Numbered from the stretch's first letter, positions 36,001-44,709 are shown. The stretch: DNA of 64,000 nucleotides from Ardenticatenaceae bacterium (GCA_020634245.1 JACKCC010000013.1:62001-126000), one strand, 5' to 3'. Numbers and translations are program-made. The notes: a model not told the origin generated them from the sequence alone.

Positions 36001-37054
36001 TCCAGGCAGCCCGCTGCACCGCTTGCTGTACAGCCAGCGTCACCTCGTCGCCGATGCCGGCCATCCTATTATGCAAAAACCGCTCATCCCGAACCTGGCC
36101 CAAACACCCCAATCCTCCATGTGGATTCCACTTTTGGATGACAACCAGCCCACAGGTTTCATCTGCCTGCAATCATATGAGAAAAACCGCTACTCCGAGA
36201 CCGATGTGCAGCTTCTGCGCAGCATTGCCACCCAAACCAATCTGGCAATTGCCAATGCCCGGCTATTTGAAGAAATTCAGGCCAGCAATGCACAGCTCCG
36301 CCAGCTCGACAACCTGAAAAATCAGTTTTTGGCCAATGTATCCCACGAATTACGAACCCCGCTCAACTCTATCATCGGATTCTCCAAAGTCATTTTGAAA
36401 GGAATAGATGGGCCGCTGACCACCGAACAAAAAGACGACGTGACGGCTATCTATGAAAACGGCCAAATGCTGCTGGCCCTGATCAATGAAATATTGGATA
36501 TGGCCAAAATCGAAGCCGGCCGTATGACGGTGACGATGGAACAAATCGACGCTGAAATAACCGCCCAAAAAGCATTAAAAAATGCGCGCAGCCTGATCGA
36601 TGGGGGTCGTGTCATCCTGATCGCTGATATTGAATCTAATTTACCTGTATTGGAAGCTGATCCGGTGCGACTGCGGCAAATTTTGAATAATTTACTTTCT
36701 AATGCGGCCAAATTTACTAATGAGGGACACATTCGGCTGCAAATGCGGCGGCAAGATGGATACCTGCACATTGCGGTGGAAGATACAGGCATTGGTATTC
36801 ACCAACAAGATTACCAAAAATTATTCCGGCCGTTTGAACAGATTGAAAACCGGGATGCGCGTGTGGCCGGGGGAACCGGGTTGGGGCTGCCGATTACGCA
36901 ATGGCTGGTACAAATGCATAACGGCCGTATCTGGTTAGAAAGCCAGCCTGGAAAAGGCAGCATCTTCCACATCTTACTGCCCTTCAAACAACCCGAATTA
37001 TCAACTGGCAACGACGAAATCCAAACCCAATCATTGACAGTCAAACAGGTGTAA
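33059..37054 (+). CDS. Multi-GAF sensor histidine kinase
   Basis: 1331 residues. An N-terminal helical region with a Gln-rich coiled coil (about 100-160) leads into a series of about five GAF domains to residue 1060; one has the AGTGEAGQMLVQNGHRLPL type also seen in the 30962 protein. The kinase core follows: HisKA FLANVSHELRTPLNSIIGF with phospho-acceptor His near 1098, N box LRQILNNLLSNAAKF, G1 EDTGIGI, G2 GGTGLGLPI. There are no membrane helices, so it is a soluble sensor. It is the fourth gene of the operon; partners probably include the receiver at 30543. Confidence 0.9.
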   Translation: MPYNQDQIQAWEKQVGAVFAHHALDNGGILTSPRSGERIASQICQLALAALNGREEEAEILSTTLQLAEQGLSMTTAAAMLRALNQADWLDSAERQRLNQFQLQFLENLAIHRENAQQKRRERSQLALQQALHNQMEQQRRLHLAQEQQNKSLNEVLQLNARLVAITNETDLLIKAADGIRQALNLADVTIYDYQPLDRDWIVRTTTAVNIPVHLTAVPPIASLLNQAMNGEGELIQRTPISDTADLMTMAIILRLDDDHLSGMVTNSESVADYSFHAFSILIRTFAQNLTALWRNLLLLRETGQRARELGILHGRYLDTIWRSKTAALQARYAQNNLQIERRIAKPADFVDDQSVIIPVGDRPFGRLKLPENTSITPVDTEFAQAIIREMSNALNNAQLLQTAHAFSNQLSLAAEVSRAATTILDRAQLTQEVVELIRASFDFYYVGLFLVDESGDTAVLLAGTGEAGQMLVQNGHRLPLDGTSMISTAIGSGRAHVAQDVDLAPEFHRNPLLPDTQAELAVPLRTRGIITGALTIQSDKIGVFAQETIDVLQTLADQLAVAIVNASLFARLQDNLNETNLLYDTSRKINSATTAVAVYNALVEFVRDSGLTDAAYTISHAPGAHGFFVIPSFWSRTETDFNWREQFLRDPLLFGDPSSEKLTLVNNCQKNPGLNPVTRHLANVHQLHAMALISISIEGEWLATLALQRGGGQPFTTGELNSLLTIVDQSAVILSNQQLLRQAKTLYQVGQSLSQVLTRDDALQITVNRVAQYTGASQCRFILYDPQNGTGKIIAEHKPTELAYQALFSIKDDKIFARLSREMKPLLIDERQEMPSDCLQKYVYQLGAKATLIIPATSQQELLGFLTIESHHGTRPFTQANTIFAQTVVDHLTTQIENLNLLDEALSRAQELITLNQIQSGISGILDLTTLAQTIYDQIGRLLDNTIFILVRYQSNIGHYEPILCMQEGYPVLIDSGTVIPGSPLHRLLYSQRHLVADAGHPIMQKPLIPNLAQTPQSSMWIPLLDDNQPTGFICLQSYEKNRYSETDVQLLRSIATQTNLAIANARLFEEIQASNAQLRQLDNLKNQFLANVSHELRTPLNSIIGFSKVILKGIDGPLTTEQKDDVTAIYENGQMLLALINEILDMAKIEAGRMTVTMEQIDAEITAQKALKNARSLIDGGRVILIADIESNLPVLEADPVRLRQILNNLLSNAAKFTNEGHIRLQMRRQDGYLHIAVEDTGIGIHQQDYQKLFRPFEQIENRDARVAGGTGLGLPITQWLVQMHNGRIWLESQPGKGSIFHILLPFKQPELSTGNDEIQTQSLTVKQV

Positions 37055-37246
37055 CACCCTGGTATTTCTCTTCTTCACCCAAAATTCACCCGGATTAGGA
37101 AAAAGGTAGGAGCAACCTGCTATTGAAAGCCGTCCAGTTATCGGTAAAATACAAAAGGATTAAAATTCACCAAAACGCACAACCATGTCCAAACCAACTA
37201 TAATCTGGACAAAGCAGCAAAATCTCGAATCCAGCCCGATACTTGC

Positions 37247-38506
37247 ATGGTAATGACGAAAGACAAGAAAGCTAAAATTCTATACATTGAGGATGATTTC
37301 GCCAGCCGACAACTGGTTGAGCGTGTTCTGAACAGCCGCGGTTACACAGTCTTTTTGGCCGATGATGGTCTGCAAGGCATTACCATAGCCCGTGAAAGCG
37401 AACCCGAACTCATCCTCATGGATATCAATTTGCCCAACATGGATGGCCGGGAGATTACAACGCGCCTGCGCAGTTTGCCTAACTTTGCCAACACACCCAT
37501 TGTAGCGCTTACCGCCAACACCAGTCCGGGCAGCCGTGAATTGGCACTGGCTGCCGGCTGCACCGGCTTTATGACCAAACCGATCGACGTTTCTACTTTT
37601 CCGCGCGAGGTAGAAGCCTTTCTGGCAGGGCGAGAAGAGCCGCTGCCAGATGAAGATCGTGCCGAACATCTTAAACGCCATGCCCAAAACATTGTAGAAC
37701 GATTGGAAGGAAAAATCCGCGAATTGGAAAAGGTGAACCAGCGCCTGCGCGAATTGGACAGCTTAAAAAGCGATTTTATTCTGCTTGTTTCTCATGAACT
37801 ACGCACGCCGCTGACTCTGGTTCATGGGTATGCCCATTTGTTAGAAGAAAATCTGGCTCGTGCCGACGAGATGGTTCCTGCTGAAAATTTGGCGCATATT
37901 GCTTCCGGGCTAACAGCCGGCGCCAATCGAATGCAGGAAGTGATTGGTGAAATTATCAATGTTTCGCGCATTGCTTCTGGCAAACTGGATTTGTCGGTTG
38001 GTCCCGTGCGTTTCGAGCATATTGTCGAAGATTTAGAGGCGCAATTCCGGGAAGTTTGTTTGAACCGGCGGCTTAATTTGCATGTTGGCAACCTGAAGCA
38101 GCTGCCGCTGATTGAAGGGGATGGCAAGTTGATTAAAACGGCCGTTACCCATGTCCTGCAAAACGCTATCAAATACACACCCGATAAAGGCCATATTTAC
38201 ATCGTGGGCCGGGAAGTCAACGATGCCGTCGATTTAATCATCAAGGATACCGGCATCGGCGTTCCTGTGGAGGAACAACGGCACATCTTTGATCAATTCT
38301 ATTCGTTAGGGGCTATCGAACACCATTCCACCAGCAAGTACGCCTTCCAGGGCGGCGGCCTGGGTCTGGGACTGGCCATTGCCAAAGGGATCGTTGAAGC
38401 GCACAACGGCCGTATCTGGGTAGAAAGCGAACGGCGCGACTCGACAAACCCGCCCGGCAGCACCTTCCACATCCTGCTGCCCACCAAACAATTCACCAAA
38501 TCATAG
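37247..38506 (+). CDS. Receiver-histidine kinase fusion (receiver at the N-terminus)
   Basis: 419 residues; ATGs at 37247 and 37253 are both possible. Residues 8-130 form a full receiver (IEDD, Asp59 in LILMDINLP, Thr in ALTANTS, Lys in MTKPID). A coiled coil (EGKIRELEKVNQRLREL) links to HisKA with His near 183 (LLVSHELRTPLTLVHGY) and HATPase (LQNAIKYTP, KDTGIGVP, GGGLGLGLAI). Receiver-first kinases often relay a signal from another kinase, here probably the 33059 protein 192 bp upstream. A TATAAT at 37199-37204 may give it its own promoter. Confidence 0.9.
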   Translation: MVMTKDKKAKILYIEDDFASRQLVERVLNSRGYTVFLADDGLQGITIARESEPELILMDINLPNMDGREITTRLRSLPNFANTPIVALTANTSPGSRELALAAGCTGFMTKPIDVSTFPREVEAFLAGREEPLPDEDRAEHLKRHAQNIVERLEGKIRELEKVNQRLRELDSLKSDFILLVSHELRTPLTLVHGYAHLLEENLARADEMVPAENLAHIASGLTAGANRMQEVIGEIINVSRIASGKLDLSVGPVRFEHIVEDLEAQFREVCLNRRLNLHVGNLKQLPLIEGDGKLIKTAVTHVLQNAIKYTPDKGHIYIVGREVNDAVDLIIKDTGIGVPVEEQRHIFDQFYSLGAIEHHSTSKYAFQGGGLGLGLAIAKGIVEAHNGRIWVESERRDSTNPPGSTFHILLPTKQFTKS

Positions 38507-38739
38507 CGCGATAAACTGCAAGTTTGCGAGGGGCGGGTTTGCGAGTATGCCAGCGACTACGCCCTGACATTTGCGTCGAAGCCCACTGGTGGCTAAGCCT
38601 GCTGAAGCCTTGCTGCCTACGACAAGCTCAGGCAGTACCTTGTTTAATTCTAAAAAGTCAGCCAGCAAACCCTTACTCTCAGCCTAAATCAGTTATAATA
38701 CGTCGTCAACAAGTTACCTGAATAAAAGGAAACCCGATC
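38507..38739. other. Spacer with GCCTGCTGAAG / CAAGCTCAGGC repeat and a TATAAT box
   Basis: No gene is seen. AAGCCTGCTGAAGCCTTGC to CAAGCTCAGGCAGTACCTTG (38597-38641) resembles the spacer at 44790-44852, which also has AAGCCTGC and CAAGCTCAGGCA, so it is a dispersed spacer repeat. TATAAT at 38694-38699 is a candidate -10 for the downstream gene. Confidence 0.5.
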
Positions 38740-39753
38740 GTGATGCAAACAACATTAATCAGCGGAACGGCCGTATTCACCGAACTGGCCTCTGAATGGG
38801 ACGCTCTGGCCAGACAGGGCATGACCGATACGCCCTTCCAAACCCTGGCTTACCAGCAAGCCTGGTGGACGCATTTACAACCCGTCGACACCACTTTACA
38901 AACCATCGCCGTTCGCCAGTCAACCGGTGAGCTGGCGGCTATAGCCTGCCTGTACGTCACCGCCGATGGTATCGTCCATTTCAATGGCTGTGTTGAAGAA
39001 ACCGATTATCTCGATTTGATTTGTGCGCCGGCAAATGCGGAAGCGTCGTGGACGGCCGTATTCGATCTGTTGTGCAGCCCGCAGTTCCCAGACTGGAATT
39101 TGCTGGAACTATGCAACATTCCTGCCGCCTCGCCCAGCCGGGAAATTTTGGCCCAATTGGCCCAAAAACACGACCTTACTGCCACCGAAGTCATCAGCGA
39201 AGTTTGCCCGGTTATCCAACTGCCAGCTACGTTTGACGCCTATCTGGACGAGTTGGACAGCAAACAGCGGCGTGAACTCAATCGCAAGTTACGCCGCGCC
39301 GACGCTGCCGACGTCAACATCCACATCGTCAACCCAGATGATGATTTGACCGGGGAAGTCGACGCCTTCCTGGAACTGCTGCAAAAAAGCACCTTCGAAA
39401 AGCGCGACTGGCTGACCAACGGCCGCCGCGCCGTTTTTCACGATGCGGCTCAGGCGGCGCTGGCCAATGGCACACTTCAGCTTATGTTTGCCGAAGTTGA
39501 CGGGCAAAAAGCGGCAACGTTGTTCAATTTCGACTACAAAAGCCGCACCTGGGTTTATAATTCCGGCCTGGACCCATCTGCGTTTGGTGCTTTGAGCCTG
39601 GGCGTGGTACTGACAGCCAAAGCGATTGAACATGCCATTGCCAACGGCCGTTCCCATTTCGACTTCCTGCGTGGCAACGAAACGTACAAATATCGTTTCA
39701 GGGCTAAAGATACGGAAATTTACAAAGTAACGATTGCGCCTGAAGCGTCATGA
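38740..39753 (+). CDS. GNAT/FemAB-like acyltransferase
   Basis: 337 residues; GTG 38740 or ATG 38743 behind AAAAGGA. The C-terminal half has the Acetyltransf_6 pattern: SKQRRELNRKLRRAD, GTLQLMFAEVDGQKAATLFNF, then TWVYNSGLDPSAFGALSLGVVLTAKAIEHAI and FDFLRGNETYKYRF. These two-lobed GNAT proteins transfer acyl or aminoacyl groups in cell-envelope or exopolysaccharide pathways. The nearby GT4 gene (39828) fits an envelope role, but the substrate is unknown. Confidence 0.78.
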   Translation: MMQTTLISGTAVFTELASEWDALARQGMTDTPFQTLAYQQAWWTHLQPVDTTLQTIAVRQSTGELAAIACLYVTADGIVHFNGCVEETDYLDLICAPANAEASWTAVFDLLCSPQFPDWNLLELCNIPAASPSREILAQLAQKHDLTATEVISEVCPVIQLPATFDAYLDELDSKQRRELNRKLRRADAADVNIHIVNPDDDLTGEVDAFLELLQKSTFEKRDWLTNGRRAVFHDAAQAALANGTLQLMFAEVDGQKAATLFNFDYKSRTWVYNSGLDPSAFGALSLGVVLTAKAIEHAIANGRSHFDFLRGNETYKYRFRAKDTEIYKVTIAPEAS

Positions 39754-39827
39754 GGTAATAAAGTCATTCGTCATGACGTCAATAATTCATGATGAATGAT
39801 AAAATGACGCATGAAAACCACCCATCC

Positions 39828-41132
39828 ATGACCCAAACACCCCACTCACCCATCCGCCGCATCGCCATGCTCAGCGTGCATACCTGCCCGCTGGCCATGC
39901 TGGGCGGCAAAAAAACCGGCGGCATGAATGTTTACGTGCGCGATTACAGCCTGGAATTGAGCCGCCGCGGTATCCAGGTCGATGTCTTCACCCGCTCACA
40001 AGATGACTGTGTTCCCCAGGTGGTGCATGATTTGGGAGAAAACGGCCGTGTCATCCACATTGTCGCCGGACCGCAAAAACCAATCCCCGTCGCCCAAGTC
40101 GGCGACTACCTCGACGAATTCGTCCAGGGTGTCCTCACCTTCGCCCGTAACGCCGGCATCGAATACGACGTCATCCACAGCCATTACTGGCTCTCCGGCC
40201 TCTTGGCCGAAAAGCTGCGCGATGCCTGGCATATTCCCATCGTCCACATGTTCCACACCCTGGGCCACATGAAAAACCGCATCACCGACGACCCCAGCCA
40301 GCGTGCGCCCCAATCTCGCATCGACGGCGAAAAACACGTCATGGACATCGCCGACCGTCTCATCGCCGCCACCCCCGCCGAAGAAGCCCAATTCCAATGG
40401 CTGTACCGGGCCGACATGAGCAAAGTTATCACCATCCCGCCCGGCGTCGATTTGGAGCGGTTCCACCCCATTCCGGGCGACGTAGCCAAAGAAGCAGTAG
40501 GCATCCCAATCCAGGACAAGAACATCGTCTTTGCCGGCCGCATCGAACCGCTCAAAGGTATCGACACGCTGCTGCGAGCGATGGCGCTCATCCAGAAATG
40601 CCGCCCGGAAGCCGTCAAAGGGGTTTGCGTCGCCATCATCGGCGGCGATCCCTGGGCCGATGACCCTGACGACGAGATGAAACGGCTGCAAGCGATGCGC
40701 CAGGAATTGGACATCCACAATCTGGTGACCTTTTTGGGGGCCAAAGACCAGAATGTATTGCCCAATTATTACGCCGCCGCCGAAATGGTCATCATGCCTT
40801 CGCATTACGAAAGTTTTGGCATGGTCGCCCTGGAAGCGATGGCTATGGGCACACCCGTCATCGCGTCGGAAGTGGGCGGACTGGCTTTTTTAATTAAAGA
40901 TGGCGTGAACGGCTTCCACGTTCCCACCCGCGACCCGGAAGCGCTGGCCGAACGCATTCACACGCTGCTCATGGATGAGAACTGCCGCGCCCAGCTCAGC
41001 CGCCAGGCCCGCGAACATGCCCGGCAGTATGCCTGGCCCATCATCGCCGACCGGATGCTGCAAATGTATGCCGAGGTTTTGGGAAAGAAAGAGAGGAATG
41101 GGAACGGCAACGGCCGTCACGAAAATTTCTAA
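39828..41132 (+). CDS. GT4-family glycosyltransferase (MshA / sucrose-phosphate-synthase-like)
   Basis: 434 residues from the ATG at 39828, the last of several in-frame ATGs; upstream codons lie in a TGACG-repeat tract. LSVHTCPLAMLGGKKTGGMNVYVRDYSLEL is the donor-side loop typical of MshA and sucrose-synthase-like GT4 enzymes, followed by HSHYWLSG, FHTLGHMKN, IPPGVDLERFHP, VFAGRIEPLKGID and the donor motif PSHYESFGMVALEAMAMGTPVIAS. It transfers a sugar from a nucleotide donor in a retaining reaction. The acceptor is uncertain. A 14-bp hairpin follows. Confidence 0.86.
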   Translation: MTQTPHSPIRRIAMLSVHTCPLAMLGGKKTGGMNVYVRDYSLELSRRGIQVDVFTRSQDDCVPQVVHDLGENGRVIHIVAGPQKPIPVAQVGDYLDEFVQGVLTFARNAGIEYDVIHSHYWLSGLLAEKLRDAWHIPIVHMFHTLGHMKNRITDDPSQRAPQSRIDGEKHVMDIADRLIAATPAEEAQFQWLYRADMSKVITIPPGVDLERFHPIPGDVAKEAVGIPIQDKNIVFAGRIEPLKGIDTLLRAMALIQKCRPEAVKGVCVAIIGGDPWADDPDDEMKRLQAMRQELDIHNLVTFLGAKDQNVLPNYYAAAEMVIMPSHYESFGMVALEAMAMGTPVIASEVGGLAFLIKDGVNGFHVPTRDPEALAERIHTLLMDENCRAQLSRQAREHARQYAWPIIADRMLQMYAEVLGKKERNGNGNGRHENF

Positions 41133-41156
41133 CGCTGCTTCATCAAAAGCAGGGCG

Positions 41157-41190
41157 ATTTTCCCGGAAACTGTGGAGTTTCCGGGAAAAT
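41157..41190. terminator. Perfect 14-bp hairpin, bidirectional terminator candidate
   Basis: ATTTTCCCGGAAAC, loop TGTGGA, GTTTCCGGGAAAAT. The A/T-rich stem ends give T runs on both strands, which suits termination of the convergent GT4 and serS genes. A related TTCCCGGAAGCT / AGCTTCCGGGAA pair lies at 60628-60679. Confidence 0.8.
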
Positions 41191-41219
41191 GGATGCTCAA
41201 GTTATTCGTGTGCTGTTTC

Positions 41220-42581
41220 TCAACGGATAACGTCAACGCCCATGTACGGCCGTAACACCTCCGGCACCACCACACTCCCATCCGCCTGCTGATTATTTTC
41301 GATAATTGCAATCATCACGCGGGGCAGAGCCAGCCCGCTGCCGTTGAGCGTGTGGGCAAACTGGGTGCGTCCGCCATCCGTTGGCCGATACTTCACGTTA
41401 GCCCGCCGCGCCTGGAACGCCTCGCAGTTGCTGAGCGAGCTAATTTCCAGCCATTCCTGGCAGCCGGCCGCCCACGCTTCCAGATCGTACTTTTTCGACG
41501 CAGCAAAGCCGAGGTCGCCGGTGACCATCTCTACCTTGCGGTAATGCAGCCCTAACGCTTCGCAGATGTCCATCGCATCTTGGACCATCTCGTCCAGCGC
41601 CTGGTAGCTGGTATCCGGCGTGGTGAAGCGGTACATCTCCACCTTGTCAAACTGGTGGCCCCGCTTGATGCCGCGCACGTCCCGTCCGGCGCTCATCTTC
41701 TCGCGGCGGAAGCAAGGCGTATAGGCCACGTATTTGATGGGCAGGTCCGCCTCTTCCAGGATTTCGTCGCGGTGGACATTGGTCAGGGCGATTTCGGCCG
41801 TGCCCAGCCACATGAAATCTTCTTCGGCATCCCGGTAAATGTTCTCTCGGAATTTAGGCAGTTGCGCCGCACCTTCAAACATGGCACTGCGCACCATAAA
41901 CGGCGGATACATTTCGGTGTAACCGTGCTTCGTCGTATGGAAGTCCAGGAAAAACTGGATGAGCGCCCGCTGCAACCGCGCCCCCCAACCCTTCAGGATG
42001 TAAAAACGGCTGCCACTGAGTTTAACGCCGCGTTCAAAGTCGATGATGTCCAACTCCGGTCCCAAATCCCAGTGTGGTTTCGGTTCAAAATCAAATTGGG
42101 GAGCCGGCGCGCCCTGCGGCGGATGGTTGATGTTGTGGCTGTCATCGGGACCAACGGGCACGCTCTCGTGGGGGATATTGGGAACCCACAACATCTTTTC
42201 GTTGAGTTCGGCATCTACCTGGCGCAGTTCCTCATCCAGTTCGGTGATGCGGTCGCCAATGATGCGGGTTTCTTCTTTGGCCTGGTCGGCGTTGGCCTGC
42301 ATGGTATTGACTTGAGCACTTAGTTCTTCAACGGTCTGGCCATCCTGCCCGGCTTCGGCCCGTTTTAGATCGGCTTCCAGCTTTTTGAGGCTGCCCATCC
42401 AACGGCCGATTTGCTTTGAGCTTTCGTTGCGCTGGCGGCGCAGTTCTTCCACTTCCTGCAAGATTTCACGGCGGCGGTCGTCGGCCGCCAAAATTTCATC
42501 AATCGGAGCGGTATCGTTGAGTTTGGCAATTTGCTCTTTAACCCATTCCGGTTTTTGTCGAATTAAGTTCAGGTCTAACAT
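41220..42581 (-). CDS. serS: Seryl-tRNA synthetase
   Basis: 453 residues, ATG after AGAAGGAGACAAC. The N-terminal long antiparallel coiled coil that holds tRNA-Ser (about 28-110) is followed by the class II core: motif 1-like GSRFYILKGWGARLQRAL, motif 2 YTPCFRREKMSAGRDVRGIKRGHQFDKVEMY, and motif 3 LNGSGLALPRVMIAIIENNQ. All catalytic parts are present. Expression is controlled by a T-box leader directly upstream. Confidence 0.97.
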   Translation of the reverse strand: MLDLNLIRQKPEWVKEQIAKLNDTAPIDEILAADDRRREILQEVEELRRQRNESSKQIGRWMGSLKKLEADLKRAEAGQDGQTVEELSAQVNTMQANADQAKEETRIIGDRITELDEELRQVDAELNEKMLWVPNIPHESVPVGPDDSHNINHPPQGAPAPQFDFEPKPHWDLGPELDIIDFERGVKLSGSRFYILKGWGARLQRALIQFFLDFHTTKHGYTEMYPPFMVRSAMFEGAAQLPKFRENIYRDAEEDFMWLGTAEIALTNVHRDEILEEADLPIKYVAYTPCFRREKMSAGRDVRGIKRGHQFDKVEMYRFTTPDTSYQALDEMVQDAMDICEALGLHYRKVEMVTGDLGFAASKKYDLEAWAAGCQEWLEISSLSNCEAFQARRANVKYRPTDGGRTQFAHTLNGSGLALPRVMIAIIENNQQADGSVVVPEVLRPYMGVDVIR

Positions 42582-42756
42582 GTTGTCTCCTTCTCATTAG
42601 TCGAATAGTCAAGTAGTCAAATAGTCGAGCAGTCAGATAGTCTGGTGGTCGCGGCAGGCAGCCGCGGAGTCAGGTAGAGAAGTAAATGTTACTTTCCAAT
42701 TGCCTAATCGTATGATGTACCATTCTGCCTTCATCATTCATCCTTCTACATTCAAA

Positions 42757-42975
42757 ATAAAAAGCCCCTCGTCCATTTACCAGGACGAGGGGCCTCGTGG
42801 TGCCACCTGGGTTCGTCAGCAATCGCAAGATTGCCAACCTCATTGTCGCTGTAACGGGCGTACCCGGTTCAACTTATTTCGCTGAACGGCTCAAGAGTGG
42901 AATTCGAGCTGCTGAATGATTGGCTCGCATCTGCCGCCAACTCGCTTAACATTCGCTGCTGCCGTACTTTTCTCC
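42757..42975 (-). promoter_or_regulatory. T-box riboswitch (serine) upstream of serS
   Basis: Read on the minus strand, the region starts near AAAGTACGG, contains a large imperfect stem I, and carries the T-box antiterminator sequence AGGTGGCACCACG (42796-42808). UGGC can pair with the GCCA end of an uncharged tRNA-Ser (discriminator G). A perfect 11-bp terminator stem (GCCCCTCGTCC / GGACGAGGGGC, 42764-42793) with T tail follows and shares bases with the antiterminator. A UCC Ser codon preceded by GAAT (42899-42901) is the likely specifier. Uncharged tRNA-Ser should allow read-through into serS. Confidence 0.9.
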
Positions 42976-43007
42976 GTCACGGCCGTTTCCTGTATCGATT
43001 GGTTTGC

Positions 43008-43036
43008 ATTATAACGGTGGGGGGAACGGCCGTCAA
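43008..43036 (-). promoter_or_regulatory. serS promoter, TTGACG-N17-TATAAT
   Basis: On the minus strand, TTGACG (43031-43036) lies 17 nt from TATAAT (43008-43013), a strong sigma-70-type promoter. It would start transcription near 43001, just ahead of the T-box leader. An ACGGCCGT overlaps its -35. Confidence 0.85.
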
Positions 43037-43050
43037 CCCAAATTGGACAA

Positions 43051-43084
43051 GACGCGTTGGCGCGTCCCATCTCTTTGGTATACT
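43051..43084 (+). promoter_or_regulatory. Promoter of the MDR oxidoreductase with a palindrome over the -35
   Basis: TTGGCG (43057-43062), 16 nt, TATACT (43079-43084), then 6 nt to the ATG, so the mRNA should be leaderless. GACGCG-TTGG-CGCGTC (43051-43066) is a perfect palindrome that covers the -35 and may bind a repressor. Confidence 0.72.
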
Positions 43085-43090
43085 CCTGCC

Positions 43091-44107
43091 ATGAAACAAA
43101 TCTGGATTAGCAAAGCTGGCACCCCCGACGTACTAAAAACCCAAACAGCTCCCGACCCTATTCCCCATAACGGTGAAATCCGCATCCGCGTCCAGGCCAG
43201 CGGCGTTAATTTTGCCGACATCATGGGCCGCATGGGCACCTACCCCGACGCGCCATCCATCCCTTATGTTCCCGGCTATGAAGTTGCCGGCGTCATAGAC
43301 ATGGTGGGGCAAGGCGTCCCCAATTTCAAAGACGGCGACAACGTTTTTGCCGCCACCCGGTTCGGCGGTTACAGCGATGTGGTCTGCGCTCCCTACAAAC
43401 AAGCCTTCAAACGCCTAGACTGGATGCCTGTCACCGATGCTGCGGCTTTGCCTGTCAATTACATGACCGCATACATGATGCTGATCGTCATGGGATCCCT
43501 TAAGCCAGGCGATAAAGTCCTGATCCACAATGCCGGTGGCGGAGTTGGACTGGCGGCGCTGGATATTTGCAACATCATTGGAGCCGAAACATTAGGCACA
43601 GCCTCGCCGGAAAAACATCAGTTCCTCATAGGACGCGGCCTGCGCCATCCTATTGATTACCGCAATCGGGATTTTGAGCAAGTTGTCCAGGACATAACCG
43701 GCGGGCAGGGTGTCCAGTTAATTTTAGATCCAATTGGAGGAAAAGTTTGGCCTAAGAATTACCGCAGTCTGTCACCAACCGGGCGGTTGGTTCATTTTGG
43801 TATCAGCAGCACAGCAACCGGCACGAAACGGTCGCTGTTAGGACTGCTAAGAATGCTGGTTTGGCTACCGTTTTACACCCCATTCAAGCTCATGAATGAC
43901 AACAAAGCGATCATTGGCGCTAATTTAGGGCATATGTGGGAACACGCCGATATGATGCAGGATTGGATGCGGCAGATTGTAGCCTGGTATGATGAAGCGC
44001 TGTTCCGGCCACACATTGATAAAACATTCAAGTTTGAAGATGCGCCCGCTGCCCACCAATACATTCAAAGCCGGAAAAATATTGGCAAAGTCTTGTTAAT
44101 TCCATGA
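43091..44107 (+). CDS. Zinc-independent MDR oxidoreductase (quinone-oxidoreductase / VAT1-like)
   Basis: 338 residues from the ATG at 43091. The longer frame starting at 43004 would run through the promoter. Medium-chain dehydrogenase fold: VQASGVNFADIMGRMGTYP, PGYEVAGVI, a Rossmann segment VLIHNAGGGVGLAALDI (NADPH-binding Gly motif) and GGQGVQLILDPIGGKVW. It lacks the Cys/His zinc ligands of alcohol dehydrogenases. It probably reduces quinones or enones with NADPH. A 9-bp stem (ATGACAGCA / TGCTGTCAT, 44104-44146) around an ACGGCCGT spans its stop and may end transcription. Confidence 0.87.
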   Translation: MKQIWISKAGTPDVLKTQTAPDPIPHNGEIRIRVQASGVNFADIMGRMGTYPDAPSIPYVPGYEVAGVIDMVGQGVPNFKDGDNVFAATRFGGYSDVVCAPYKQAFKRLDWMPVTDAAALPVNYMTAYMMLIVMGSLKPGDKVLIHNAGGGVGLAALDICNIIGAETLGTASPEKHQFLIGRGLRHPIDYRNRDFEQVVQDITGGQGVQLILDPIGGKVWPKNYRSLSPTGRLVHFGISSTATGTKRSLLGLLRMLVWLPFYTPFKLMNDNKAIIGANLGHMWEHADMMQDWMRQIVAWYDEALFRPHIDKTFKFEDAPAAHQYIQSRKNIGKVLLIP

Positions 44108-44169
44108 CAGCAAACGGCCGTTCACAAACCGACCGTCTGCTGTCATAGTTTAATCTACTTTTGGAACAG

Positions 44170-44709
44170 CTAGGCTTGACGGCGCCGCCATTCCAAAACC
44201 AATCCTACCAAGACCAAAGCCACTCCCAACACAGAAACAATTGTCATCAAATTGCTGTGAGCCGCGCCAGACTGCGGCAAAATAACGGCCGCACTCCCAA
44301 ATGTCGTTACAGCGTTGGCTTTTTGAACGCAGAAATTCACGTCGGTCACGACCCGGTTATCATCATCCAGCGGCGCATACAGCGGGTTTTGTGAGGTGAC
44401 TACCCAATCGGCATTCGGTTTGGCAGTGATACGCCAATAACTATGACCGGCAGCAAACAATCCATATTTGCCGTACATATCTGTATAAAGAGTGATGATG
44501 GTTTTTTCGTCGCTGCTGACAAACTCGACGTTAATATTTTCTGCCGGCCCTTCTCCTTCAACCCCGGTGTTCACACATTTCCCATCGCCATTGACATCCT
44601 GGTAAACAACACCCTGGATGGTGCCACGATTGTCTTGTGCCTGGGCTACACTAAAGGCGAGCGCCAGAACTAAAACAATAAACAATGTGATTGATAATCC
44701 TTTTTTCAT
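44170..44709 (-). CDS. Surface protein with SdrD-B-like domain and LPQSG sorting signal
   Basis: 179 residues from the ATG at 44709, behind GGAGGTTTGCAA; 17 upstream codons are spurious. Signal peptide 1-25 (ending VAQAQ), a Cna/SdrD-B-like domain (GTIQGVVYQDVNGDGKC, 29-45 onward), then LPQSG at 144-148, a hydrophobic helix and the basic tail EWRRRQA. This is a textbook sortase substrate layout, with Ser in place of Thr. The sortase gene lies 146 bp upstream on the same strand, so it is almost certainly the cognate enzyme. Confidence 0.87.
   Translation of the reverse strand: MKKGLSITLFIVLVLALAFSVAQAQDNRGTIQGVVYQDVNGDGKCVNTGVEGEGPAENINVEFVSSDEKTIITLYTDMYGKYGLFAAGHSYWRITAKPNADWVVTSQNPLYAPLDDDNRVVTDVNFCVQKANAVTTFGSAAVILPQSGAAHSNLMTIVSVLGVALVLVGLVLEWRRRQA

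Noticed and set aside
39996..40805. 269-codon minus-strand open frame
   Set aside because: Antisense to the GT4 gene, with no domain.
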